In this document: piece after piece, positions 48,649-56,934 of the stretch
Position numbering within the stretch: position 1 is the stretch's first letter
How the letters are laid out: every line of letters starts with the position of its first letter
Assembly (NCBI GenBank): GCA_019747875.1
Contig: JAIEQI010000089.1
Coordinates: 32,395 to 96,394, forward strand
Source: Candidatus Obscuribacterales bacterium
Lineage (GTDB): Bacteria; Cyanobacteriota; Vampirovibrionia; Obscuribacterales; Obscuribacteraceae
Length of the DNA stretch: 64,000 nucleotides
Direction of reading: 5' to 3'
Program-made: the position numbers and the translations under genes
The notes under the pieces: model-generated
What the model was told of the DNA's origin: nothing
The model's input: the letters and a program-made list of their open reading frames with translations, nothing else
Database searches by the model: none

Positions 48649-49245
48649 CTAAAGTTCGCGGCGACCTTCCATAGCCTTTGCTAAAGTTACGTCATCGGCA
48701 TACTCGAGATCCGATCCCATTGGCAAACCGAATGCGATTCGGCTGACTTTAATACCAGCAGGCTTGATTAGTTGGCTCAGATAAAGGACCGTGGCATCTC
48801 CCTCAACGGTAGGATTGATAGCCAAGATTACCTCGCTGACATCGCTTTCCTGCAAACGCTTTATCAAATCTCGCATAGAAAGCTGGTCCGGACCAACGCC
48901 ATCCATTGGAGAAATCAGACCGCAAAGAACATGATACTGCCCTTTGAAGTCTCGCGTTCTTTCTAATGCGATCACATCCCTGGGGTCAGCCACAACACAA
49001 ATGGTCTTCTTATCTCGCTTCTCGTCAAGACAGATTTCGCAAGGATCTTGCGCGCTCAAGTGAAAGCAGATACTGCAATGCTTGACCTTCTCTTTGGCAT
49101 CGAGGATCGCCTCGGCCAGACCTTTGGCTTGCTCGCTCGACAGATCCAGAACAAAAAATGCCATGCGTTGTGCAGACTTTGGTCCAACACCTGGAAACTT
49201 TTGAAACTCTTCTATGAGCCGCGCCAGCGGTCTGGTGAAGAACAT
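48649..49245 (-). CDS. recR: Recombination mediator RecR
   Basis: This 198-residue protein helps load RecA in the RecFOR pathway. It has the N-terminal HhH segment FPGVGPKSAQRMAFF, the zinc site CSIC...CEIC and the Toprim core (ICVVADPRDVIALERT ... LAINPTVEGDATVLYL). I chose the ATG at 49245, which gives the family's usual length; an upstream ATG at 49290 adds 15 residues. It lies downstream of ybaB on the same strand with ~130 bp between, the common pair; dnaX is not next to it. Confidence 0.95.
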   Translation of the reverse strand: MFFTRPLARLIEEFQKFPGVGPKSAQRMAFFVLDLSSEQAKGLAEAILDAKEKVKHCSICFHLSAQDPCEICLDEKRDKKTICVVADPRDVIALERTRDFKGQYHVLCGLISPMDGVGPDQLSMRDLIKRLQESDVSEVILAINPTVEGDATVLYLSQLIKPAGIKVSRIAFGLPMGSDLEYADDVTLAKAMEGRREL

Positions 49246-49378
49246 TGCAAGATACCCTTCCAGATCGATTGAGCTTTCCAATGCCGGCAAGATGCAACCG
49301 AGCTAATCGCTCTAACCGATCGTCGCCTGCACAGTGCCGGCGCTTTCAGGATCGAAGCGAGCGAGTCAATCCAATCTT

Positions 49379-49711
49379 CTAGAAGCCCATGCCTGGTGGC
49401 AAATTGAGACCGGCAGTCAAAGCGCCAGCGCGTTGCTGCATCAAAGCTTGAGCCTTTGCAGAGGCGTCCTTAACAGCAGCCAGTACCAGATCTTCCAATG
49501 TTTCAACATCGTTTGGATCTACGGCTTCTTTTTTGATTTTCACTTGTTTGAACTCTGAGTTGCCATTGCAAATGATAGTGACCGCGCCACCGCCAGCAGT
49601 GCCTTCAACCATGATAGCAGCCAGCTCCGTCTGCATCTTAGCCATGTCCTGTTGCATTTTTGCAAGCGAGTTCTGGGCGTCCCTCATCATCTTTCCAAAA
49701 TCTTGGTTCAT
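49379..49711 (-). CDS. ybaB: YbaB/EbfC nucleoid-associated protein
   Basis: This 110-residue small DNA-binding protein forms tweezer-like dimers. It has the family layout: KMMRDAQNSLAKMQQDMAKMQ N-terminal helix, then VEGTAGGGAVTIICNGN and a long C-terminal helix. The C-terminus ends NLPPGMGF, a usual YbaB ending. It is upstream of recR, as in most bacteria. Confidence 0.93.
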   Translation of the reverse strand: MNQDFGKMMRDAQNSLAKMQQDMAKMQTELAAIMVEGTAGGGAVTIICNGNSEFKQVKIKKEAVDPNDVETLEDLVLAAVKDASAKAQALMQQRAGALTAGLNLPPGMGF

Positions 49712-49879
49712 GAAAATTCCTCCGTTGAACCATCGATTATCCCACAGGCAAAGCTACCCCTGGCGCGGGGTCAATCTTCCCTTAGCCTTTTAAACTTTGT
49801 TAAATGCCCGGCTGATCGAGCAGATAGCAGAGGGATATAGTGTTAACATCCCATGGAGTAGCGCCCTGAGGTATATAAG

Positions 49880-50053
49880 ATGCAAGACTATGAAACCAGC
49901 CAGGACAGCGCCAATTCCTCGGAAGAAGAGTGCCCGCGCAGCCGTTTTGGCCTGATGGTCAAGTCTCTGCTCAAGAGATTGGTAGTTTTCCTGTGCTTCG
50001 GACCTGGAATTCTGGGGGTCATGTGGATTATTGGTCGCCTTTTCAAGCGATAA
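49880..50053 (+). CDS. Small single-span membrane protein
   Basis: This 57-residue protein has an acidic N-terminus (QDYETSQDSANSSEEE), then a basic segment and one membrane helix (LVVFLCFGPGILGVMWIIG) ending in RLFKR. It follows the positive-inside pattern. GAGG lies 8 bases before the ATG at 49880. It overlaps the start region of the acyltransferase gene and would be translated from the same mRNA. It is a plausible partner or anchor for the acyltransferases. Function unknown. Confidence 0.6.
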   Translation: MQDYETSQDSANSSEEECPRSRFGLMVKSLLKRLVVFLCFGPGILGVMWIIGRLFKR

Positions 50054-50901
50054 CGCCAAAGAACGCCCTGGAATCGCTGAATAAGCGAAACCCGGACTTC
50101 TGTAAGCTTTACGCAGATATTGAAGATGAGTTCGGGTTCAAACTTGAGACCTGGGCTCGCTGGGAACGTTATTTCCGCTTTTTATATGAAGAGTACTTTA
50201 AGGTACAGGCTCAAGGAGTCGAAAATATTCCAAGCGAGGGACCGGTCATAATTGCCGGTAACCACTCCGGATTGTTGCCTATCGACGGCGGACTGCTTTC
50301 AATAGCAATGTGCAACTCGCATCCGAATCCGCGCCGGGTTCGTTTTTTGGCCACCGACTGGTTTTTCCAGGTGCCTGGTCTGCAAGAGTGGGCGATGGAG
50401 ACAGGATTGGTTCGCGCCACGAAAGACAATGCAATCAAGCTATTAGACAAGAACGAAATAGTTGGCATTTATCCAGAAGGGATTCGTGGTGTCGGAAAAA
50501 CCTTCCGCGAGCGTTATCGCCTACACGACTTCCATCCAGGTTTCGTTCAGCTTGCTATTCAAACCCAAACTCCAATTGTTCCGATCGCCACCGTCGGTGG
50601 TGACGAAATTTTCCCGAATTTTGCCAACTCCAAAACGATGGCACAATTCCTCAAAATGCCATTTTTTCCATTGACCTTATCTTTTCCATGGATGCCCATC
50701 CCTTTGATGTTCGTACCACTTCCGGTGCGCTGGCTGTTGAAGATTCATCCGCCAATCAAACTTGATTATCCACCCGAAAGAGCCAACGACCGCAAACTCG
50801 CACTTAAAATTACCAGGGAAATCCAGCATCAAATCCAACGTGATTTGAATGAACTACTACGTGAACGCAAGTCGGTCTTTTCAGGATGGGACGGAGATTA
50901 A
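50023..50901 (+). CDS. Lysophospholipid-type acyltransferase (PlsC-like), catalytic copy
   Basis: This ~292-residue LPLAT-fold acyltransferase would move an acyl chain to a lysolipid or similar acceptor at the membrane. It has NHSGLLPIDGG (His and Asp of block I, spaced H-x6-D instead of H-x4-D), a WFFQVPGLQ block, and YPEGIRG for block III, with a C-terminal hydrophobic segment (FPWMPIPLMFVPLPV). The start is uncertain: GTG 50023 has GGGGG 4 bases upstream, GTG 49930 has a poorly spaced site, and both overlap the small membrane ORF. The next gene, its paralogue, follows after 2 bases. Confidence 0.8.
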   Translation: MDYWSPFQAITPKNALESLNKRNPDFCKLYADIEDEFGFKLETWARWERYFRFLYEEYFKVQAQGVENIPSEGPVIIAGNHSGLLPIDGGLLSIAMCNSHPNPRRVRFLATDWFFQVPGLQEWAMETGLVRATKDNAIKLLDKNEIVGIYPEGIRGVGKTFRERYRLHDFHPGFVQLAIQTQTPIVPIATVGGDEIFPNFANSKTMAQFLKMPFFPLTLSFPWMPIPLMFVPLPVRWLLKIHPPIKLDYPPERANDRKLALKITREIQHQIQRDLNELLRERKSVFSGWDGD

Positions 50902-50903
50902 AT

Positions 50904-51716
50904 ATGGGCTTTTCAGAATCGCACAAGTCATTTGTAAGAACGGCCAGAAAGAGAACGCCATTTGGATCTAATCTGAAAACAATGGCGCAAGTCGAACCGT
51001 TGACGTCATTCCTTTTCAACAAATGGTGGAAGGTTGACATGCTTGGATTGGAGCGTATTCCAGACGAAGGTCCTGCACTTATCGTCGGCAATACCTCAGG
51101 CATTTTGCCATGGGCAGGTATCATGCTGGCTCATGCTTTGATGAACCGAAAAGCATTTCCTCGTCGCATAAACATCGCATGTGAAATGGGATGGATTGAG
51201 GATGAGCGCATTCATCAGTTGGCTCGCGAACTTGGATTTGTACCATGGTCAGCGGACAACGTAAAAACCTTATTTGCGCAAGGCGAAATCGTGGCAGTAT
51301 TTCCAGAGGGAGTTCAAGGAGCGGTCAAGCCGTTTTCAGAGCGTTACAGATTGAGAGACTTCGATTGGACAAGAGTTCTTCCGGCGCTTGAGGACAAGGT
51401 TCCAATCATTCCTATGGCCACACTTGGCGCGGAAGAATCGTTCCCTATTGTGGGTAACTTCGAAGAACTAGCCAGAGCGCTGAACTTACCGGCATTCCCA
51501 ATTACACCATTTATGCCGTTGCTCCCATTTCCTTTCAACATGGTTTCTTTGCCAATCAAATGGAAGATGCGCGTCCTAAAAGCAATTGACTATAAGAAAA
51601 CCGATGATCGCAATGAGCGTTATGAAACGGCTCAAACGCTCGCAAAAGAGATTGAAGGCGAAATCCAAGCAGAATTGAACAGACTGCTACGGACTCGAAT
51701 AAAAGCGTTTCTCTAA
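50904..51716 (+). CDS. PlsC-like acyltransferase paralogue lacking catalytic His/Asp
   Basis: This 270-residue protein is clearly homologous to the preceding acyltransferase: GLERIPDEGPALIVGN aligns with GVENIPSEGPVIIAGN, and FPEGVQGAVKPFSERYRL with YPEGIRGVGKTFRERYRL. In block I, however, NHSGLLPIDGG becomes NTSGILPWAGI, so both the catalytic His and the Asp are replaced (by Thr and Ala). The rest of the fold and the C-terminal hydrophobic motif (PFPFNMVSLPIKW) are kept. It is probably a pseudoenzyme, perhaps a regulatory or substrate-binding partner of the first copy. The ATG at 50904 has GGAG 8 bases upstream. Confidence 0.78.
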   Translation: MGFSESHKSFVRTARKRTPFGSNLKTMAQVEPLTSFLFNKWWKVDMLGLERIPDEGPALIVGNTSGILPWAGIMLAHALMNRKAFPRRINIACEMGWIEDERIHQLARELGFVPWSADNVKTLFAQGEIVAVFPEGVQGAVKPFSERYRLRDFDWTRVLPALEDKVPIIPMATLGAEESFPIVGNFEELARALNLPAFPITPFMPLLPFPFNMVSLPIKWKMRVLKAIDYKKTDDRNERYETAQTLAKEIEGEIQAELNRLLRTRIKAFL

Positions 51717-51764
51717 ACCGTCGGCCGAGATCCTACATTCGATTAACACAGGCTTTGGAATTCC

Positions 51765-52247
51765 ATGACGCAGGCGACCTCAAATTTCAGTTACTCCAAT
51801 GCCTTCCGGTCAGCTTGGTCGTTTACTCGAAGTCTGACTACTGACTTGCTACATGAAATGAGCGATTCGGATCTCCTTTTTTTGCCAGGACCACAGCTTG
51901 GACCTTTTTGGAAGCAGTTCCGTCATGTTGGGCGCGTTCAAGAATGCTACATAGAGGCGCTAAGCACAAGAAGTATCGACTTCACTCCTGATGGAAAGAG
52001 TTACGATCAGGGTCCTTCTAAGGAGTGGCTGCAGGATTATCTCCAACGCCTTGACGTCGGTCTTTTCGAAATCATAGACAATCTCGATTGGGAGTCGGAG
52101 ATCGACTGGTTTGGCGAAAAGGTCAACATCTTCGAGCACATGATGCGCATGGAGTCACATGAGACGTTGCACCACGGTCAATGGATCGTGTACATGCGTT
52201 TGATGAACAAACAGGTCCCAGATTCATGGGTCGCCTGGGGCCTTTAA
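51765..52247 (+). CDS. DinB-superfamily metal-dependent protein
   Basis: This 160-residue four-helix DinB-fold protein has a likely metal triad: a His in FRHVGRVQE and the His pair in ESHETLHHGQW. DinB-like proteins include thiol-dependent (bacillithiol/mycothiol) transferases and hydrolases; no substrate can be assigned. It ends 4 bases inside the end of the hybrid kinase on the opposite strand: the two stop codons share TTAA. Confidence 0.75.
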   Translation: MTQATSNFSYSNAFRSAWSFTRSLTTDLLHEMSDSDLLFLPGPQLGPFWKQFRHVGRVQECYIEALSTRSIDFTPDGKSYDQGPSKEWLQDYLQRLDVGLFEIIDNLDWESEIDWFGEKVNIFEHMMRMESHETLHHGQWIVYMRLMNKQVPDSWVAWGL

Positions 52248-54646
52248 GCCGTTTTTCGATGAGACATTTCGCTGGCATTGGGAATCGAGAAAGCAGTGCC
52301 TGGCGATTCTGATCTAATCGGCGTTTCCTTAAGCCAGCGCTCTACTGAAAGTCTCAATTTTTCAATTGAAACTGGTTTAGCAAGATAATCATTCATGCCG
52401 GACGCTAGAGCGCGTTCGCGATCACCTTTCATGGCACCGGCCGTCATTGCGACAATCGGAATCTCGGGCCGCCCTGTGCTTTGTTCCAGATCGCGAATAG
52501 CTGCCGTCGCTTCCAATCCGCTCATGTCCGGTAAGTTAATATCCATAAGAATCAAGTGAAAGCGATTAGTCATAGCAAGTTCGACTGCATCTCGTCCAAA
52601 GACTACCGCTTCAGCCTTCACGTCCAATCCTGAGAGCTGCCGTAGGGCAAGGTGCTGCAGCACTGCGCTATCCTCAACAACAAGCACACGCTTTCCTTCT
52701 GTAAGTTTAGGATCAAGGCTTCCGACTCCAGGTTTGCTAATCTTCTCGGTGCTGAAATCTTTCGCTTCATGGATTTTTTTGCGGTCAAATTGTACACGAA
52801 TCCAAAATGTTGATCCCTCGCCTTTTACACTCTCCATTCCAATCTGACCGTCCATCATCTCGACAAAACGCTTACTAATACTGAGCCCCAGACCGCTACC
52901 TCCATATCGCCGCGTTGAGCTGTTATCAACTTGCGAAAATGGTTTGAATAAGAATCGTTGTTCCTCTTTCGATATTCCAATCCCAGTGTCTTTTACGGAC
53001 AGCTCAATGAGGGAGCTTTCTTCATTTTGTTCCAGCACTTTCGCGTAAATCCCGACTGCTCCTTTCTCTGTGAACTTAATTGCGTTACCGATCAAATTGA
53101 GAATAATTTGCCTGAGGCGCGACGCATCGCCAAAAATGAGTTCAGGCATATTGGGATCAATGTTCAAGGTGAAGTCGAGATTCTGATTATGAGCCGATGG
53201 AGCCATTAGCCGCTCACAATCTTGAAGCATGGTCACGGGATTGAAGGCTCCATACTCTAAAGTAATTTTGCCCATTTCAATTTTCGAAAGGTCGAGAATG
53301 TCGTTCACAACGCTGAGCAGTGCATTTGCGCTTTCCTGCACCATCTGTGCAAGATGACGATCTTCATCAGAGAGCTCAGTGCTATGCAACAGAAGTTCGT
53401 TTAAACCGATAATTCCGCTCAACGGTGTTCGTAATTCATGCGAAATGTTGGCGCAAAATGCCGACTTCAGGTTGGAAGCTTCAAGCGCCTGGTCGCGTGC
53501 AGCTTGCAATGCCGCACTTTGTTCAGCCAGTTCATATACACGCGCATGAAGAGTCTTGTTCAAACCCAGAATCTCTTGTTCGGTCTTCTTCAGTAAAGTG
53601 ATGTCCCGAGCGTTAACGGCTGCTCCAAATACTTGACCATCAGCATTCTTAATTGGCGAAACTGAGATGGAAACATCTTTGAGATCGCCATTTTTGCAGA
53701 TGCGCACAGTTTCGTAATCGGACACACGCACATCACGGCGAATCTTATTTAGAATTTCCGGCAAATCATTTTTGCGATCTGCAGGAATTAGCATTGAAAT
53801 AGGTCTGCCGATCGCTTCTTCTGCGCTATAGCCATAAAGTTCTTCGGCGCCTTTGTTCCAGCTGGTTATGATGCCGTCCAGATCCTTACCAACGATGGCG
53901 TCTTGACTTGATTCCACAATTGCCGCAAGTAAAGAACGTGTCTGATCTAATTCTTTGCGATCAGCCAGACTGATTACGATACCACCAATTCGTCGGCTCC
54001 CATTTTCTGACATTGAGAACTTTGAACACAACCACGGTATCACCGTTCCGTCCGCACTGGTTGTATGTTCGATGCAAGTCAAAGGTTTGCCTGTCTTCAA
54101 AACCTCCTCGTCGTGAGCTGATACTTCGCGTTCTTGCTCTTCACTCAAGACAATCGAGGCTTTTGTGCCAAGAACGTCTTCGCGCTTCACCATGAATTTT
54201 TCTTCGAAGGCTCGATTAACGTACAAATACCCTTTGTCGACGTCTTTAAGGAAAGTCACAGCTGGATTGAGTTCCATCATGCCAACGAACAACTGCTTGT
54301 AGTAACTCAGCTGCTGGTTGGCGGATTGTAACTCCTCATAAGCCGGAAGCAATAGTGATCTTTTCAGAATAGGCCAAATAATTAGGCCGACGATTAGAGC
54401 GAAAATTGCAGCAAGCGTATCAGCAAGAAGTTCTCCGGACGAGACTGCATAATAAGGATGGAATGCTTTTAACACTCGTCCTGCACCCGCCGATCCGAAC
54501 AATCCGGCGATGATCAAGGTCAGGAATCTATAATGAGCCTTATGGCGCTGCAGCGCCACTACCATTCCGACCGCAGCCGATATCATGCCCAACCCGGCAA
54601 GCAGGTTGATAATTGTGTAATAGGATGCTGGATTCATCTCAGGCAT
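52244..54646 (-). CDS. Hybrid sensor histidine kinase/response regulator
   Basis: This ~800-residue protein has three N-terminal membrane helices (YYTIINLLAGLGMISAAVGM; FLTLIIAGLFGSAG; TLAAIFALIVGLIIWPIL). Two PAS domains follow (first with NPAVTFLKDVDKGYLYVN, second with SSQDAIVGKDLDGIITSWN and its PAC end). Next come HisKA (ANISHELRTPLSG), HATPase (NLIGNAIKFTEKG, DTGIGIS, GSGLGLSI) and a C-terminal receiver (VLVVEDS, LILMDINLPDMSG, VAMTAGA). The phosphorelay has no output domain or HPt, so it needs a separate HPt. I chose the ATG at 54646, with GAGAGG before it, over an upstream ATG at 54748. Confidence 0.92.
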   Translation of the reverse strand: MPEMNPASYYTIINLLAGLGMISAAVGMVVALQRHKAHYRFLTLIIAGLFGSAGAGRVLKAFHPYYAVSSGELLADTLAAIFALIVGLIIWPILKRSLLLPAYEELQSANQQLSYYKQLFVGMMELNPAVTFLKDVDKGYLYVNRAFEEKFMVKREDVLGTKASIVLSEEQEREVSAHDEEVLKTGKPLTCIEHTTSADGTVIPWLCSKFSMSENGSRRIGGIVISLADRKELDQTRSLLAAIVESSQDAIVGKDLDGIITSWNKGAEELYGYSAEEAIGRPISMLIPADRKNDLPEILNKIRRDVRVSDYETVRICKNGDLKDVSISVSPIKNADGQVFGAAVNARDITLLKKTEQEILGLNKTLHARVYELAEQSAALQAARDQALEASNLKSAFCANISHELRTPLSGIIGLNELLLHSTELSDEDRHLAQMVQESANALLSVVNDILDLSKIEMGKITLEYGAFNPVTMLQDCERLMAPSAHNQNLDFTLNIDPNMPELIFGDASRLRQIILNLIGNAIKFTEKGAVGIYAKVLEQNEESSLIELSVKDTGIGISKEEQRFLFKPFSQVDNSSTRRYGGSGLGLSISKRFVEMMDGQIGMESVKGEGSTFWIRVQFDRKKIHEAKDFSTEKISKPGVGSLDPKLTEGKRVLVVEDSAVLQHLALRQLSGLDVKAEAVVFGRDAVELAMTNRFHLILMDINLPDMSGLEATAAIRDLEQSTGRPEIPIVAMTAGAMKGDRERALASGMNDYLAKPVSIEKLRLSVERWLKETPIRSESPGTAFSIPNASEMSHRKTA

Positions 54647-54888
54647 GGCAAAAAACCTCTCTGTGGAGACAGAGCAGAAGTCTTCTGAGTTCCCTGATTC
54701 ATGCAATGAGCGACGCACGAGGACGGCTTGCCTACCCACGCAGGGCAAGCCGCCTAGCCATGCTTACGCTTGTTGTGCATGGAAAGCGGATCCCCACATT
54801 GCGATTGAGGACCCGATCCCAATTTGGCTTGAAAGTTTTTGAAAATGCTGGATTTTAGTCTGTGATTAGCCGGAGGGCTAGGTACTGA

Positions 54889-55401
54889 CTAAATCCCGGC
54901 TGTTGCCAATTGCTCTTTGTGCTTGGACAAAGCGTCTTTTAGCTTCTGCTCATCTTCATGAGTCAAAGAAGTCTTGATCACTTTTCCGCCGGTACCAGAC
55001 AACTCTTCAAGCACTTTATCGGTGGTCACTTTCTTCACTAGAATAAAGAGTGCTGAGCTGCCAGGTGTCAAAGAAGCAGCAACTTCTTTCATGAAATTGT
55101 CATTGACGCCAACGTCGGACAAAGCACCAGAGATCAATCCCGAGGTGGCTCCGACTGCGGCGCCCAAGAATGGAGAAAGGAAAATTGCTCCCACCAAAAG
55201 ACCCCAGAATGTACCGCTGACTGCACCCATTGTAGTCAAGTCATACATTTGGTGCAGTTTGATCTTGCCATCAGGCTTTTTGACAGCGATCACAGCATCT
55301 TCGAGAGCGACCAAATATTCGCGCTGCATTTTCAGCAGCATGAGACGGACCTCTTCTGCTTTGTGAACATCCTCATACGCAATAACGATAAGTTCGCTCA
55401 T
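54889..55401 (-). CDS. DUF1269-family membrane-associated protein
   Basis: This 170-residue protein has an N-terminal DxxKAEEV ferredoxin-like part (VIAYEDVHKAEEVRLMLLKMQ), a central Gly-rich hydrophobic region (VSGTFWGLLVGAIFLSPFLGAAVGATSGLISGAL) and a C-terminal helical part. This is the DUF1269 layout, proteins of unknown function often induced by stress. It starts at 55401, upstream of which is the 348-bp region holding the permuted tRNA-like locus on the other strand. Confidence 0.88.
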   Translation of the reverse strand: MSELIVIAYEDVHKAEEVRLMLLKMQREYLVALEDAVIAVKKPDGKIKLHQMYDLTTMGAVSGTFWGLLVGAIFLSPFLGAAVGATSGLISGALSDVGVNDNFMKEVAASLTPGSSALFILVKKVTTDKVLEELSGTGGKVIKTSLTHEDEQKLKDALSKHKEQLATAGI

Positions 55402-55565
55402 TACAATCTCCTTTTATCGGCTCCACAATTCTCCAACCGAAAATGGTATTTGCTCGGAGAAGACAAGTTTTATTTAAGCCTTACAAATATCTGCAAGCTA
55501 CTTGCAAGTTACAAGTGTCACTCTTGAGGAACGCTTTTTGAATAAATTATTGAGCTGGGAACACA

Positions 55566-55580
55566 CAGAAAAATTTTCTG
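55566..55580. promoter_or_regulatory. Palindrome upstream of the permuted tRNA-like locus
   Basis: CAGAAAA-A-TTTTCTG forms two perfect 7-bp arms around one base. It stands 14 bp before the outer helix of the tRNA-like element and ~165 bp from the DUF1269 start. It could be an operator for either. The rest of 55402-55593 shows no ORF and no good promoter. Confidence 0.35.
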
Positions 55581-55593
55581 TCTTACTAGAACA

Positions 55594-55731
55594 GCATGTG
55601 CCCCAACATTTCGGGCTTACATTTTCGGACAAACGAAAACCGAGGTCGAAGGTTCGACTCCTTCTCGTCCCGCCCAAGGGACGGTAGCTCAGAGGAAGAG
55701 CGCGTAAACTAAGTCCCCCAACAGCACATGC
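55594..55731 (+). tRNA. Circularly permuted tRNA-like gene (3' half before 5' half)
   Basis: The order is inverted relative to a normal tRNA. First comes a hairpin like a long variable arm (TTTTCG 55622-55627 with CGAAAA 55634-55639). A canonical T-arm follows (GAAGG-TTCGACT-CCTTC, 55648-55664), then the 3' acceptor strand TCGTCCC (55665-55671) and G73. Only 5 bases later the 5' acceptor strand GGGACGG starts (55678-55684), then TA and a D-arm GCTC-AGAGGAA-GAGC (55687-55701). The acceptor strands pair over all 7 positions (last one G-U). In canonical numbering CGTAA (55703-55707) and TTACA (55617-55621) form an anticodon stem with one C-A mismatch. The flanks also pair: GGGCTTA 55613-55619 with TAAG-T-CCC 55710-55717 (exclusive with that stem) and GCATGTGC 55594-55601 with GCACATGC 55724-55731. 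The anticodon cannot be fixed: UAA or AAG by register, and U33 fails in the first. CCA is not encoded. A broken tandem tRNA is the main alternative. Confidence 0.6.
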
Positions 55732-55749
55732 ACCAATTTCAAATCAAGA

Positions 55750-56211
55750 CTAAGAAACCGCGATCCAGTGCTCGTTGCGTGAGATGGCAAAACCGTGTGA
55801 TCGGCAGAAGCGTATCGCAGGCTGATTTTCTCTCGACACCTGGCAGCAAAAACCTGACAAATTCTCCCGGTATGTTTCTTTCAAGTAATTGAGCAAGCTT
55901 GTCCCGATACCATGATGCCGATAGTTCGGCAGCACATTCATTTCATCTAAATCGATGATATTACCTGCGTACTCGTTGCTCCAAAAGAAAATCGCAATGC
56001 AATATGCGACAAGCAAGCCTTCCGGGTTTGTTGCAACGAGCAAAACACCTTTATCCGGCTTCGAATCCAGCTCTGCAAATGTCAGGCTAATCTGAGGACG
56101 CAAATCAACAGTATTGGGATCATTGGCATAGAGATCATCAACGAGTTCTTGCACCGCAAAAAGATCTGACTCCCGACATTTGCGAATGTGGAGCTCAGAC
56201 TGGATCAACAT
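55750..56211 (-). CDS. GNAT-family N-acetyltransferase
   Basis: This 153-residue GNAT protein has beta4/P-loop DLDEMNVLPNYRHHGIGTSLL (R-x-x-G-x-G/A type) and a C-terminal FCRSHGFAISRNEHWI typical of the fold. Its substrate is unknown. I chose the ATG at 56211, which has GGAAGG 8 bases upstream; it overlaps the end of the AlkD-like gene by 17 bases, so the two are co-transcribed. The open frame upstream to 56472 lies inside the AlkD-like gene and is not coding. Its stop is ~20 bases from the permuted tRNA-like locus, which is convergent. Confidence 0.82.
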   Translation of the reverse strand: MLIQSELHIRKCRESDLFAVQELVDDLYANDPNTVDLRPQISLTFAELDSKPDKGVLLVATNPEGLLVAYCIAIFFWSNEYAGNIIDLDEMNVLPNYRHHGIGTSLLNYLKETYRENLSGFCCQVSRENQPAIRFCRSHGFAISRNEHWIAVS

Positions 56212-56923
56212 ATTTTGAGCCTTCCCTAATACTGAGTGGCGAAAGCCTCTCCTTGTTCTTCTTGATGAATCGTCGCACCGCTTGCGGATCACTCTTGCTG
56301 TATTCTCGCAGTGCCCAACCAATTGCTTTGCGAATAAAGAAGTCCTTTTCGTGCGCCATTTTTTCGCAGAACCGAAAGAGTTGTTCTGAATCAGTTTTTT
56401 CTTTATGCCGGTTCTGTACAAGTATTGAACATCTGCGGATCCACATGTCGGAATCTTCAGACCACTTTTCAATTAAAGGTTTCAACTCAGCTCGTTTTTG
56501 CAGATAGACACGCCCAATCAGATTTGTCGAAACAGGATCGACAAAATCCCACCATTGCCCTTGGCGAATGATCTCTTCGTACACAGGAATGGCATCCAGC
56601 GTTATGTACTTAGGAAAGCTCTCGGCATAATTCAATGCAATGTACTTCTCTTCCCTATATCGCAACATCCAAAGAGAGCGAAGGGCATCCCGATATTCCG
56701 CGAAAGAGCTGGGAGCGTACTCGCTTTTAATCTCACGTATGATTGGGACTCGATCCGGCTTCTGCACTCCATAAAAAGGCATTGTCGTCTTCATGTACGC
56801 TGCCATCTCGATGGCTTTCTTTTGGTTTCGCAAACTGTTGAGCTGACTGCTAACAAATTCAGTCAGTTCATTCACGTAGTCTGCTGTAGCGCCGCTCGCT
56901 TTGAGCGGGGTCACTTTTCCCAT
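56195..56923 (-). CDS. AlkD-like DNA alkylation repair glycosylase
   Basis: This 242-residue HEAT-repeat protein of the AlkC/AlkD family has MPFYGVQKPDRVPI near the N-terminus, WWDFVDPVSTNLIG in the middle and FIRKAIGWALREYSKSDP near the C-terminus, all typical of AlkD. AlkD removes 3- and 7-alkylpurines without flipping the base. It lies 12 bases after pgm and overlaps the GNAT gene, so pgm-alkD-GNAT is one transcript. Confidence 0.88.
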   Translation of the reverse strand: MGKVTPLKASGATADYVNELTEFVSSQLNSLRNQKKAIEMAAYMKTTMPFYGVQKPDRVPIIREIKSEYAPSSFAEYRDALRSLWMLRYREEKYIALNYAESFPKYITLDAIPVYEEIIRQGQWWDFVDPVSTNLIGRVYLQKRAELKPLIEKWSEDSDMWIRRCSILVQNRHKEKTDSEQLFRFCEKMAHEKDFFIRKAIGWALREYSKSDPQAVRRFIKKNKERLSPLSIREGSKYVDPV

Positions 56924-56934
56924 TGAGGAATGCT

